Below the pieces are notes generated by a model, which did not search any database, was not told the origin of the DNA, and was given only the letters and a program-made list of their open reading frames with translations. Source: Candidatus Dadabacteria bacterium (GTDB lineage: Bacteria > Desulfobacterota_D > UBA1144 > Nemesobacterales > UBA2774). From it: DNA of 25,179 nucleotides. Both the position numbers and the translations under genes were made by a program. The stretch's first letter is position 1. Every line of letters begins with the position of its first letter. The stretch spans positions 1 to 25,179 of the forward strand of contig JAHKKQ010000011.1 of assembly GCA_020027805.1 (NCBI GenBank), given 5' to 3'. Shown here one piece after another: positions 5,874 through 16,535 of the stretch.

Positions 5874-7880
5874 TTAGCCCGTTTGTTGATCGTTTCGATA
5901 TTTTTCTATTTCTGTCCAGGCTCGTATAAACTCGGCCACGGTCCAGGCCTGGGCTATGCATCCCCTGGGTGTCATAGGCGCGTCACCGTCGCAGATTTCA
6001 CTCAGGCTTCCCACTCCGTGCGAGCGTAGCTGTCCGAACATGGGTGTTAAAAAGCCTTTAGCCTTTTCTGCATCCCCGTACACGGTCAGGTGCGCCAGAG
6101 CGAAGTGCCCGAGGAGCCAGCCCCATACCGTGCCCTGGTGATAAGCCCCGTCTCTCGCTCTCGAGTCCCCTCCGTAATGCCCTATATAGTCGGGGTGATC
6201 GGGAGAGAGGCTCCTGAGACCGTGTGAAGTAATGAGGCTCTGCGCGCAGGCCCCGATGACTTTCTTCTGTTTATCCGAGGAGAGGGGGCTCTCGGGAAGG
6301 GACACGGCGAACAGCTGATTCGGTCTTAAAGACGGGTCATTTCCGGAAGGGCCGTCGATGACGTCAAAGCAATAGCCGGCCTTTTCGTTCCAGAAGCGTG
6401 AAAAGCCGCTCAAGGCTTTGTCTGCAGCCGATTTGTACTTATTGTCAGGCTTGTCCAGATACCCGGCGAATTTCGCCATCGAGCGGAGGGCATTGTACCA
6501 GAGGGCGTTTACCTCGACCGGTTTGCCTATACGGGGCGTTACGACCCAGTCCCCCACCTTGGCGTCCATCCATGTAAGCTGTACCCCCGGCTCTCCCGCA
6601 TAGAGCAGACCGTCTTTCGGATCGACCTTGATGTTGTAACGGGTCCCCTTATCGTGCCAGTCGATTATTCCGTCCAGTACCGGGAATATCTCTTCGAGAA
6701 ACGCTATGTCCTTCGTATCTTCAAGGTATGCGCGTATGGCCTCGAAGTACCAGAGCGTCGCATCGACCGTGTTGTATTCGGGCTTTTCCCCCGCGTCCGG
6801 GAAACGGTTGGGGAGCATCCCCTGATCGACGTATGCCGAAAAGGTCTTGATTATCGACCTCGCGATCCCGGGTCGTCCTGTGGATATGGTCAGCCCCGGC
6901 AGGCTTATCATCGTATCCCTCCCCCAGTCCCCGAACCAGTGATAACCGGCTATGACGCTCTTACCGTCCTTGTCCTGCTCCGACGGCCTGCTCACGATAA
7001 ACTGGTCTGCCGCGAGGGCCAGCTGGTCCATGTCGGCGGCAGTATTTTTGTATTCACCCTTTTGACTGCCGCTGAACCTTTCTAATATCCGTTCTTCATA
7101 TTGTTTCCTCGCCTCGAGCGCCTTGTGCCCGTCGGTGTCCGGGGCTTGTTCGGTGCTTGCGACGACGGTGAAAGACTCCCCTTCCCGGAGCGAACAGGTC
7201 AGGTTTGCGGCGTGGAGGTGGTCTTCCAGATGGTCGAGTCCCCTGTATTCCTCGAGAGCCAGGTTAAAGCCGTAATACCATTCGTTCGCAGTCTCAATCT
7301 CGGTATTATCCGTAAGGATATAAAAGGGCACTGCGCCGTCGTAGGCGATTATTCGAATTCCGTTCCCGGCTTTTTCGATATTCATCCTCCAGCCCCCCGC
7401 ATGGGTCGAGCCGTGGTAATCCCTGTAGTTCACATACGCTTTTACGCTCATTACGATGGGTCGCGAGGCCCGTTTTAGCTCGTATCTGATATAAGTAGTA
7501 TTACTCCCCTCAGCCATCCATACTCGTTTTTCAAGGAGGGCGTCCGCACAGGCGAATCCCCAGACCGGGATAGCGCCGTCGAGATAAAACCTTTCGATGT
7601 TTACAAAACCCTGCGGGTCAACCGTGCCGTCGGCCCAACGGTTTGAGCCGAGGGGGTAATTCTTGCCTCCGTAAGAAGCCGTCTCGTCGAGCTTCGTTAC
7701 TAAAAGGTTTCTGCCGAGGGGGGGCTTGAGCGCCGCGATCAGAAGCCCGTGATATCTTCGCGTAAGCAGGCCCGCCACCGTACCGGAGGCGAACCCCCCG
7801 ATACCGTTCGTCACTAGCCACTCCCTCGTTTCCGAGATTCCGGATTTGCAGCAAATCTCCCTTCCGAATTCAATCGACAT
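5874..7880 (-). CDS. Amylo-alpha-1,6-glucosidase (glycogen debranching enzyme family)
   Basis: A 668-residue enzyme that hydrolyses alpha-1,6 branch points of glycogen-like glucans. The N-terminal GDE_N-type beta domain covers about 15-240 (WLVTNGIGGFASGTVAG, RRYHGLL). The C-terminal (alpha/alpha)6 barrel starts near 280 and carries the hallmark GDWGRDTMISLPGL (317-330), NRFPDAG, NTVDATLWYFEA, TWMDAK, PVEVNALWYNAL and GTVWGWLLGHF. These are the conserved blocks of bacterial and archaeal single-function debranching enzymes (GH133-like). There is no signal peptide, so it is cytoplasmic. GGGAGA precedes the ATG. It follows the GH63-type gene by 58 bases and is the last gene of the run. Its stop lies only 16 bases from the stop of the convergent activator gene, with no room for a separate terminator. 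Confidence 0.93.
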   Translation of the reverse strand: MSIEFGREICCKSGISETREWLVTNGIGGFASGTVAGLLTRRYHGLLIAALKPPLGRNLLVTKLDETASYGGKNYPLGSNRWADGTVDPQGFVNIERFYLDGAIPVWGFACADALLEKRVWMAEGSNTTYIRYELKRASRPIVMSVKAYVNYRDYHGSTHAGGWRMNIEKAGNGIRIIAYDGAVPFYILTDNTEIETANEWYYGFNLALEEYRGLDHLEDHLHAANLTCSLREGESFTVVASTEQAPDTDGHKALEARKQYEERILERFSGSQKGEYKNTAADMDQLALAADQFIVSRPSEQDKDGKSVIAGYHWFGDWGRDTMISLPGLTISTGRPGIARSIIKTFSAYVDQGMLPNRFPDAGEKPEYNTVDATLWYFEAIRAYLEDTKDIAFLEEIFPVLDGIIDWHDKGTRYNIKVDPKDGLLYAGEPGVQLTWMDAKVGDWVVTPRIGKPVEVNALWYNALRSMAKFAGYLDKPDNKYKSAADKALSGFSRFWNEKAGYCFDVIDGPSGNDPSLRPNQLFAVSLPESPLSSDKQKKVIGACAQSLITSHGLRSLSPDHPDYIGHYGGDSRARDGAYHQGTVWGWLLGHFALAHLTVYGDAEKAKGFLTPMFGQLRSHGVGSLSEICDGDAPMTPRGCIAQAWTVAEFIRAWTEIEKYRNDQQTG

Positions 7881-7938
7881 GATCGGGTCTCCCGCTCGCA
7901 GCTGTCAGTTTGCATTATTGATGACTGGTATGATCAAG

Positions 7939-10635
<2,697 letters not shown>

Positions 10636-10681
10636 TATTTTGCTCCTTATGGCTCTGACGTCACAAACCGCAAATTCTCTA

Positions 10682-11029
10682 CTACCCTATCATATCGAGT
10701 ACCGTCTCCTCGAGAGTACGGCCCGGGCGGGCCTCGGACCGCGGATACTGCGGCGTAGCTGCAAGTTCGCGCCGCCCGGCTTCATACTCGTCCGGAAACG
10801 ATAAGATCGTCACGACCTTGTCCGCGAGTCTCCCGGAGGTCTCATCTTGAAGGCCCTTCAGGAATATGAGCAGGTCCGGCTTCGATCCCGCGACCGCGGC
10901 GCCCGAGGGGTTGAGACTGTACTCGAGTCCCATCTGTTCGGCGAGAATGGCTATGGACATTACGCAGTCTCCGAGGCTGAAAGGTGTTTCAAAGTCCACG
11001 GGATAAAGTGTGATTTTAAGAGAGCTCAT
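10682..11029 (-). CDS. Conserved-looking protein of unknown function
   Basis: A 115-residue soluble protein that I do not recognise. It is hydrophobic-patterned at the start (LKITLYPVDFETPFSLGDCVMSIAILAEQMG), has a middle strand LLIFLKGL and a charged, proline- and arginine-rich tail. There is no signal peptide, membrane segment or metal motif. The ATG at 11029 has GAGGCGG upstream. It sits 46 bases from both the DUF2934 gene and the GH63 gene in the same direction, so co-transcription is likely. Coding bias (third-position GC) resembles the neighbours, which supports a real gene. Confidence 0.6.
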   Translation of the reverse strand: MSSLKITLYPVDFETPFSLGDCVMSIAILAEQMGLEYSLNPSGAAVAGSKPDLLIFLKGLQDETSGRLADKVVTILSFPDEYEAGRRELAATPQYPRSEARPGRTLEETVLDMIG

Positions 11030-11075
11030 GCGGCCGCCTCGCTTATCGTATATTTTTGAAGATGTTTGTGAAGAA

Positions 11076-11270
11076 TCATTTAATCTTTTTCATCTTTGCC
11101 TTTATTGTCGCCTCGGCCTCGAGCCAGTGCTCGAAATCCTTCCCGTGCTCCTTTCCCCTCTCTTCGTATATTTCGTAGGCTTTTCTGGCGATCGCATTCC
11201 TGAGAGCGCCTTCGTCCTTACTCGTTCTCTTTCCGGCCGCTGCCGGTTTTACTTTTTTAGTATCGGGCAT
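11076..11270 (-). CDS. DUF2934 domain protein
   Basis: A 64-residue basic protein with the DUF2934 core ALRNAIARKAYEIYEERG...DFEHWLEAEATI in residues about 24-58, flanked by lysine-rich ends. The family is widespread and uncharacterised. The start at 11270 was chosen because GAGGAGG lies about 10 bases upstream; the open frame continues to 11432 but that extension overlaps the zinc-ribbon gene at 11305-11484 and has no matching features. It lies 34 bases after that gene. Confidence 0.85.
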   Translation of the reverse strand: MPDTKKVKPAAAGKRTSKDEGALRNAIARKAYEIYEERGKEHGKDFEHWLEAEATIKAKMKKIK

Positions 11271-11304
11271 TCTGAAATTCCTCCTCTCGGTATATTCAAG
11301 TTGT

Positions 11305-11484
11305 TTAACCGACAGCTCTCGACTCGACGTTGGCGCATCCGGGGCACGTGTGTATTTCATCGACAACCCCGCCGAATACGGCATCGGGCTTACGGTTCCC
11401 TTCGGCCGCCTCGTAGCTGATTTTCTCCGCATGGTTGTTCATTTCGACCCCGCACCGGGGGCATATCATCTTTTTCTTAGGCAT
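11305..11484 (-). CDS. Small zinc-ribbon protein (59 residues)
   Basis: Translation from the ATG at 11484 gives MPKKKMICPRCGVEMNNHAE and ends ...HTCPGCANVESRAVG before TAA. Two CxxC knuckles, C8-x2-C11 and C47-x2-C50, form a typical four-cysteine zinc ribbon with a 35-residue spacer. AAGGAGC lies about 8 bases upstream of the ATG. Role unknown; such proteins are often accessory metal-binding or nucleic-acid-binding factors. It lies between the FMN reductase and DUF2934 genes in the same orientation. It is short enough to be skipped by length cut-offs. Confidence 0.8.
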   Translation of the reverse strand: MPKKKMICPRCGVEMNNHAEKISYEAAEGNRKPDAVFGGVVDEIHTCPGCANVESRAVG

Positions 11485-11504
11485 AATAGCTCCTTACCAG
11501 TTAT

Positions 11505-11526
11505 CTCACTCAATAAAGAGTGTGAG
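11505..11526 (-). terminator. Weak hairpin between FMN reductase and zinc-ribbon genes
   Basis: CTCACTC (11505-11511) pairs with GAGTGTGAG (11518-11526) with one bulged base and a 6-base loop. No T-run follows on the minus strand, so it may be an attenuator or processing site rather than a full terminator. Confidence 0.25.
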
Positions 11527-11545
11527 GATTCATTTACTGACAGGA

Positions 11546-12115
11546 TTATGATAGCTCCACGTTCTCACGCCCATACCTCAGCACCTTTGCCATCCATGCG
11601 AGCTCCTTTATGAATTTTTCGGCTCGCTTCACGTACGCCTCATCGAGGAGCTTCCCCTTCTCGTCAAATGCGTTCTGCACGGCTGAGAAATTGACGTCCC
11701 AGAAAATTGCGACGAGTCCAAGCTCCCTGACCACGGGCAGCAGGTTCTCGATCACCCTCGTGCCGCCGAAGGGGCCGGCCGAGACTCCGCATATACCGAC
11801 CGCTTTATGTATATACTCCTTGAGATTGGTATCGAGGGCGTGTTTCAGAAACCCCGGATAGCCGTGGTTGTATTCCGGGGCGACGATGATGAAAGCGTCA
11901 GCCTTCATCGCGGTTTCCGAGAAGCCCGCGTCCTTAATCCGCTCGCCCGCGTCATCTGTCGGGAAAGGGATATTCCCGATATCGACGACCCCTGTCACGA
12001 CGTTCTCCTGTTTTGCTATCTCCCGCGCCATGAAATTCGCTACGTGCTCGCTCATGCGCCCCTTTCTCGTCGTTCCCAGTATTACGGGGATAAATATTGG
12101 TCTCCCTGATTCCAT
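11546..12115 (-). CDS. NAD(P)H-dependent FMN reductase family protein
   Basis: A 189-residue flavodoxin-like fold protein that should transfer electrons from NAD(P)H via bound FMN to flavins, quinones or similar acceptors. It shows the FMN phosphate loop GTTRKGRMSEHV (14-25), APEYNHGYPGFLKHALD (the classic PEYN-(H/G)-x-P block, about 79-95) and SAGPFGGTRV. The length is typical for NADPH-dependent FMN reductases (SsuE/azoreductase-like). No signal peptide. AGGAGCAGGAT precedes the ATG at 12115. It follows the VOC gene by 20 bases, so it is in the same operon. A role in oxidative or electrophile stress is plausible from context. Confidence 0.9.
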   Translation of the reverse strand: MESGRPIFIPVILGTTRKGRMSEHVANFMAREIAKQENVVTGVVDIGNIPFPTDDAGERIKDAGFSETAMKADAFIIVAPEYNHGYPGFLKHALDTNLKEYIHKAVGICGVSAGPFGGTRVIENLLPVVRELGLVAIFWDVNFSAVQNAFDEKGKLLDEAYVKRAEKFIKELAWMAKVLRYGRENVELS

Positions 12116-12135
12116 ATCCTGCTCCTATATCGCAG

Positions 12136-13176
12136 TTATTTCTCTATGACCTGAATAACGTGGCCGTCGGGGTCCCTCACGAGGAAGCCTTTTTTAAAGC
12201 CGAGCTCTCCGCCGGGCACTTCTACTGCGCCCGTCGATACTACCGAGTACCCGTCCTCTCTTAAGCCCTCCGCGAGCCCGGTTGAATCATCCGTCTCGAG
12301 AGTCGTCTGCCAATGTATCACGTCGTTCGCCTTCTCGTCAGCGGGTGAAGGCCGTCCGTCACCGGGCGCCAGGTATTCGAGGAACTCTATACCGGGCCCA
12401 TCCGGGGATTTTAATGACGTAATGCGGAGCACGGCGCCGAAAACGTTATTCAAGTGTTCCTGTTCGGTCCCGTAATTCAGGCTCTCCCCCGCGACCTTCA
12501 TACCCAGCTCGTCCCTGTAGAACTCGAGGCTCTCCTCCGTATCTTCAACCACTATCGCGGTATGGTCTATGCCCAAAAATAGTTTATCATCATTACCCTG
12601 CCATTTGGCATTCCCCTTTCCGGGGGGGAAATAAATTATTTCGAGGAAGTGACCGTCAGGGTCCCTGAAATAAAAAGCCCTTATCCCGGCCGCCCCTTTA
12701 TTCCAGGCGGGGATTGTTTGAGGCGCTGTTGAGGCGTACCTGACTTTACTCGTCCTCAGACGCTCGAAGGCCTCATCCATGTCGCTCACGACTATAGCTA
12801 TGTGCTGGAACCAGCGGTCGTTGCTTCTCGTATCATCCGGGAAAGGCTTCCCTTTCGGGGTCAAATACTCGGTCAGCTCTATTGTCTCATCACCGAGCTG
12901 CATCCGTACCACCCTCATCCTGAGTCCGAAAATTCCCTGTAGGCGCTCATAACTGTCTCCGAGCACTTCGGTTTCCGATATCTTCTGGAAGTCGAGCACC
13001 TTCGAATAGAAATCGACAGACCTGTCCATATCCGATACGGTCATTCCTACAGCGTCAACCGCCTGTACCGGGGCTTTATTTTCGGCGGAGCCGGCCGCCC
13101 CGCCCGCGATACATACGGATAATATAATCAGCAAGGCCAGGCAGTATCTGTAAAGTCTCACGTGCATTTCTTTCAT
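12136..13176 (-). CDS. Secreted protein with two VOC (glyoxalase/dioxygenase-like) domains
   Basis: A 346-residue exported protein. A Sec signal peptide (RLYRYCLALLIILSVCIAGGAAGS) precedes two vicinal-oxygen-chelate domains (about 40-190 and 200-346). Each begins with the characteristic first strand (VDAVGMTVSDMDRSVDFYSKVL; GIDHTAIVVEDTEESLEFYRDEL) and ends with RDPDGHFLEIIYF or RDPDGHVIQVIEK, the second metal-ligand region. HIAIV and HTAIV supply possible metal-binding histidines. VOC domains cover glyoxalase I, extradiol dioxygenases and antibiotic-binding proteins; the reaction here is unknown. Export is unusual for glyoxalases. The ATG at 13176 has GAGAG upstream; ATG at 13197 is an alternative with a weaker site. 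It follows the GMC gene by 54 bases. Confidence 0.88.
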   Translation of the reverse strand: MKEMHVRLYRYCLALLIILSVCIAGGAAGSAENKAPVQAVDAVGMTVSDMDRSVDFYSKVLDFQKISETEVLGDSYERLQGIFGLRMRVVRMQLGDETIELTEYLTPKGKPFPDDTRSNDRWFQHIAIVVSDMDEAFERLRTSKVRYASTAPQTIPAWNKGAAGIRAFYFRDPDGHFLEIIYFPPGKGNAKWQGNDDKLFLGIDHTAIVVEDTEESLEFYRDELGMKVAGESLNYGTEQEHLNNVFGAVLRITSLKSPDGPGIEFLEYLAPGDGRPSPADEKANDVIHWQTTLETDDSTGLAEGLREDGYSVVSTGAVEVPGGELGFKKGFLVRDPDGHVIQVIEK

Positions 13177-13230
13177 CTTACTCTCGTCTGCGTGCATATT
13201 TGTTTCTATATAATATTCATACCCGTGCTA

Positions 13231-14781
13231 TCACCCGAGTCTCTCGAGTATCCGGTCTCCCACGCGGAGCGCGTTCGCCATTATGGTGAGGGCGGGGTTA
13301 ACTGCGCCGCATGAGGGGAAGAAACTCGCGTCCACGACGTAGAGGTTGTCGACGTCGTGAGCCCTGCAGCTCTCATCGAGGGCGGATGACGCAGGGTCGT
13401 TGCCGAAGCGAATTGTTCCGTTCTGATGAGCGACACCTGCAAGCGGTATCTGCTGCCCTATAAAGAGGTTCCTCGGTATAAGGTGCTCCTCGTGGCACCC
13501 GATCGCGTTCATGAGCCCCTTGAGTTTGGCGATGAGACGTTTGTGCGATTCCTGGTTGTTGGGTGTGTACGACAGGACGATGTTCCCTTTCGAGTCGAGC
13601 GTAACCCTGTTGTTCTGGTCCGGTAAGTCCTCCGACGTGATCCAGAAATCGAGCGAGTGCTTCGCCATTATATCAAGGGTCATACCGGGGACGATTGCGG
13701 GGGCCCCTGCGGACAGTGTCGCCGCGTCGAGCTTCCCGACGAAAGAGATGTGGCCCATGGGGAAGTCGTAATCCCCGGAGCCGAAATAATAGTCGTTCAG
13801 AGCGAGCGTCTTCTGAAATATCGTCGGGTTCGGCTTTTTCGATAAAGCCATGACTATGGAATTCACGTGTCCCATATAGTGCCTTCCGACTACGTCCGAG
13901 CCGTTTGCGAGTCCGCGCGGGTGACTGTCGTTCGCCGACCTGAGAAGGAGTGCAGCCGAGTTAATGGCGCCGCACGAAACCACTACTATATCAGAGGTGA
14001 ATTCCTCACTGTTCCCGTTCCTCTCGACTATCACCTTCGTAACTTCTCGTCCGGAGGGACTCGTTTCGAGCCGGGATACATAGGAATTCGTAAGGAGTGT
14101 AACGTTTTCATGTTCGAGCGCCGGGTCAACACAGAGCACCTGAGCGTCTGATTTCGCGTTTACGAGGCACGGGTGGCCGTCGCAGGTGCTGCACCGTATG
14201 CACGGGCTCTTTCTCGGGTTATTCTCGTCGAGCCTGATGCCTATGGGTACGTGGAACGGCTTTAGTCCGCTCTTTTCCAGGTCGTCGTGCAGCTCCTGCA
14301 TCCTCGGTTCATGGGACACGGGAGGGTGGGGGTAGGGTGCGCTCGCCCCGGGTTCGGTCGGGTCTTCCCCGCGTTTCCCGTGCACGTGGTAGAGCTCCTC
14401 GGCTTTCGTATAGTAAGGCTCGAGCTCCTCGTATGTAATGGGCCACGCCGGCGATATTCCGTCCTTATGCCTGAGCTCGCCGAAATCCTCTTTCCTTAAA
14501 CGAAAGAGCGCCGCTCCGTAGAATTTCGTATTCCCGCCTACGTAATAGTTCGTATGCGGGTGGAGCGGCTTTCCGTCCTTATCGTGCCAGATTTCCTTAG
14601 TCTGGTATTTACCCCGGACGTTTACGGCGCGTGTGTCCCAGTTGTCTTTCTCGCGCGGCACGTAATCACCGCGTTCGAGGAGCAGTATTTTCCTGCCCGA
14701 GGGGGCGAGTGCGTGTGCGAGAGTGCCGCCGCCTGCCCCGGTCCCAATTATGATTACGTCGTAATGGTTGCCTGATGACAT
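13231..14781 (-). CDS. GMC family FAD-dependent oxidoreductase
   Basis: A 516-residue flavoenzyme of the glucose-methanol-choline oxidoreductase family, which oxidises alcohols or sugars. The N-terminal FAD Rossmann motif G13-x-G15-x-x-G18 is followed by LLLERG. The C-terminal GMC_oxred_C domain carries HQNGTIRFG and VVDASFFPSCGAVNPALTIMANALR, containing the FAD-contact histidine and the active-site region. A cysteine-rich loop SPCIRCSTCDGHPC (about 195-212) has four cysteines, seen in GMC subgroups that include cellobiose/gluconate-dehydrogenase-like enzymes. No signal peptide or Tat motif. GGAGG lies 9 bases before the ATG at 14781; an extension to 14850 would overlap the DM13 gene. The DM13 gene ends 14 bases upstream, suggesting that the two work together. 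Confidence 0.93.
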   Translation of the reverse strand: MSSGNHYDVIIIGTGAGGGTLAHALAPSGRKILLLERGDYVPREKDNWDTRAVNVRGKYQTKEIWHDKDGKPLHPHTNYYVGGNTKFYGAALFRLRKEDFGELRHKDGISPAWPITYEELEPYYTKAEELYHVHGKRGEDPTEPGASAPYPHPPVSHEPRMQELHDDLEKSGLKPFHVPIGIRLDENNPRKSPCIRCSTCDGHPCLVNAKSDAQVLCVDPALEHENVTLLTNSYVSRLETSPSGREVTKVIVERNGNSEEFTSDIVVVSCGAINSAALLLRSANDSHPRGLANGSDVVGRHYMGHVNSIVMALSKKPNPTIFQKTLALNDYYFGSGDYDFPMGHISFVGKLDAATLSAGAPAIVPGMTLDIMAKHSLDFWITSEDLPDQNNRVTLDSKGNIVLSYTPNNQESHKRLIAKLKGLMNAIGCHEEHLIPRNLFIGQQIPLAGVAHQNGTIRFGNDPASSALDESCRAHDVDNLYVVDASFFPSCGAVNPALTIMANALRVGDRILERLG

Positions 14782-14795
14782 TAACACGGCCTCCG

Positions 14796-15278
14796 TTAAT
14801 TGGATGCTGCAAGCGGCGCTGTGCCGAAGTTTACACCGAAGCGCTTGCACCAGATTGTGACGGAATGGTAGTCCGCCAATTTTATATCGGATGGTATTTC
14901 GTAGTTCTGGTCCCCGATATTTCCTTTGAGGGATCCAAGCTCAACATATCCTGCGTTAGTAACAGTGTCGTTGTCGTTCGCGTCCCCGGCCGCCCCCAGG
15001 AAGACACGGACGTCAGGACCGTTCGATGTTTCGAAACCCGTGAGGCGGAGCACCCGCTTCCCGTCCGGGAGCTCGTATATAGCCGCCGTCCCCCTGGTCT
15101 CGTGCGCCACCCCGTGGAAGCTGCCTTTGGTAACGAGGCTCGGCGAATCGCTGCGCTCGGTCGAGGCGGTCTGTAACTCTTCGTTCACGCTCTGGTTTAG
15201 AAACAGCTTCTCCGGCCTGAACAGGTACCACGCTACGATGATTACTATTATCCCCGATGCTATAATGACATTTCTCAT
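14796..15278 (-). CDS. Membrane-anchored DM13 domain protein
   Basis: A 160-residue protein with an N-terminal membrane anchor or uncleaved signal (VIIASGIIVIIVAWYLF, residues 4-20) and one DM13 domain (about 50-155): GSFHGVAHETRGTAAIYELP, LRLTGFETSNGPDVRVFLG, then YVELGSLKGNIGDQNYEIP and VTIWCKRFGVNFGTAPL. The single cysteine in that last block is the conserved residue of the family. DM13 domains have been proposed to act in electron transfer or redox reactions outside the cytoplasm; the biochemistry is not established. GGAGG lies 10 bases upstream of the start. An ECF-like promoter (15356-15384) precedes it, making it the first gene of the run with GMC, VOC and FMN reductase. Confidence 0.9.
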   Translation of the reverse strand: MRNVIIASGIIVIIVAWYLFRPEKLFLNQSVNEELQTASTERSDSPSLVTKGSFHGVAHETRGTAAIYELPDGKRVLRLTGFETSNGPDVRVFLGAAGDANDNDTVTNAGYVELGSLKGNIGDQNYEIPSDIKLADYHSVTIWCKRFGVNFGTAPLAASN

Positions 15279-15355
15279 TTCAGTGAAGCCTCCGTTTGAT
15301 GAATTGGACGAGGCATAAGCTCACTACGCTCATGTCCTTATCCCGTTTTGGTAAG

Positions 15356-15384
15356 TTAGACGTATGAACCTGGACGAGGGATTT
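15356..15384 (-). promoter_or_regulatory. ECF-sigma-like promoter, site 3 (DM13-GMC run)
   Basis: Minus strand reads AAATCC (15379-15384), 16 bases, CGTCTAA (15356-15362), about 78 bases before the DM13 start. Hexamer, spacer length, -10 and the following CTT are identical to site 5. The remainder of the gap (15385-15471) shows only a small GC-rich inverted repeat, CTGC-N5-GCAG, near 15440. Confidence 0.62.
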
Positions 15385-15471
15385 ATATATCGTGTTGGTG
15401 AGGGGTTAAAACCGGGAAACGATTAAATTCCACAAACCGACTGCCGGCCGCAGCGTGATTAGGAGAGTACG

Positions 15472-16509
15472 TTAAAAACCCGGACCCTCGGTATTAAGCC
15501 TTATTCTATAGACCGCGCCGTCCGCCGTAATGTAAAGGACGGATCCGTCATTGCCCCAGTTGACGTTTGAAGTCGGGACGCCTGTTTTTATCCGGCCGAG
15601 AAGCGTGCCGTCCGGGGAGAATATGTATACGCCGCCGGGTCCGGCTCCGAACAAATTGCCGCGCTTGTCCGTCTTCATCCCGTCCGGCGCCCCTTTTTGC
15701 GTTTTGGTGAATCCCGCTGCATCATAAAATACCCTTCCGTTCGAGATCGACCCGCTTTTATTGACATCGAATGCGAGCCACGCAGGCCTGTCGGGGTTCA
15801 CGTCAGTGATATAGAGGGTTTCCTCGCCGGGTGCAAAGGCTATTCCGTTAGGCGCTCTTATTTCACTCGTTAGCAATGTTATCTTCCCGTCCGGCGACAC
15901 TCGGTATACGCCCTGGAAGGGGAGCTCTTTTTTCGGATCGTCGAAGGTTCCGGGGAGGCCGAACGGAGGGTCGGTGAAATACAGATCGCCGTTCGATCTG
16001 AATACCAGGTCGTTAGGGCTGTTGAGCCGTTTCTCATTATAACTGTCCGCTATAACGGTTTTAGTCCCGTCCTTGTTGAGCTTTGTTATGCGCCTGTCTC
16101 CGTGCTCGGCGGATACAAGATTCCCGCCCGCATCCATGGCGAGGCCGTTCGAGCCCGGCTCCTTCCCGCGAAAAGGCTCCTTGCCTGTGTAACCGCTCGG
16201 TCTAAGAAAAAGCGAGACGCCTTTTCCCTCTTCCCACTTGAATACCGAATTATTCGGTATATCGGAGAAAAGCAGATATCCTCCTTCTTTATCCCAAACG
16301 GGTCCTTCCACCCAGGCGAAGCCGTCGGCGATTTTTTCGAGCTTCGCCTCGGCGGGTATTATCGTGTTTATACGGGGATCGAGCCGCTCTATATAGTTCT
16401 CGGGGACAGGTGACGTTTCCGCCCCGAAGGAGGAACTGCCGGGAGAACATAAAAAGGCTGCTGCGAATAACGTCACGGTTATCTGCAGCAGCCCTGAAGT
16501 GATTTTCAA
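15472..16509 (-). CDS. Exported SMP-30/gluconolactonase family protein
   Basis: A 345-residue six-bladed beta-propeller lactonase. A Sec signal peptide (LLQITVTLFAAAFLCSPGSSSFGA) places it in the periplasm. The propeller has FAWVEGPVWDKEGGYLLFSDI (metal-ligand Glu in EGPVW), GSNGLAMD, RLNSPNDLVFRSNGDLYFTDPPFGLP (Asn and Asp ligands), APNGIAFAPGEETLYITD and APDGMKTDKRGNLFG. These are the conserved metal sites of gluconolactonase-like SMP-30 enzymes. It would hydrolyse glucono-1,5-lactone or similar lactones. The C-terminal half of the gene at 19021 is a paralog with the same blocks. GAGAGGTCAGGA precedes the ATG. It follows msrB by 26 bases and probably shares its promoter (site 4). Confidence 0.92.
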   Translation of the reverse strand: MKITSGLLQITVTLFAAAFLCSPGSSSFGAETSPVPENYIERLDPRINTIIPAEAKLEKIADGFAWVEGPVWDKEGGYLLFSDIPNNSVFKWEEGKGVSLFLRPSGYTGKEPFRGKEPGSNGLAMDAGGNLVSAEHGDRRITKLNKDGTKTVIADSYNEKRLNSPNDLVFRSNGDLYFTDPPFGLPGTFDDPKKELPFQGVYRVSPDGKITLLTSEIRAPNGIAFAPGEETLYITDVNPDRPAWLAFDVNKSGSISNGRVFYDAAGFTKTQKGAPDGMKTDKRGNLFGAGPGGVYIFSPDGTLLGRIKTGVPTSNVNWGNDGSVLYITADGAVYRIRLNTEGPGF

Positions 16510-16535
16510 TCCTGACCTCTCCGGGCGAGGCGTGC

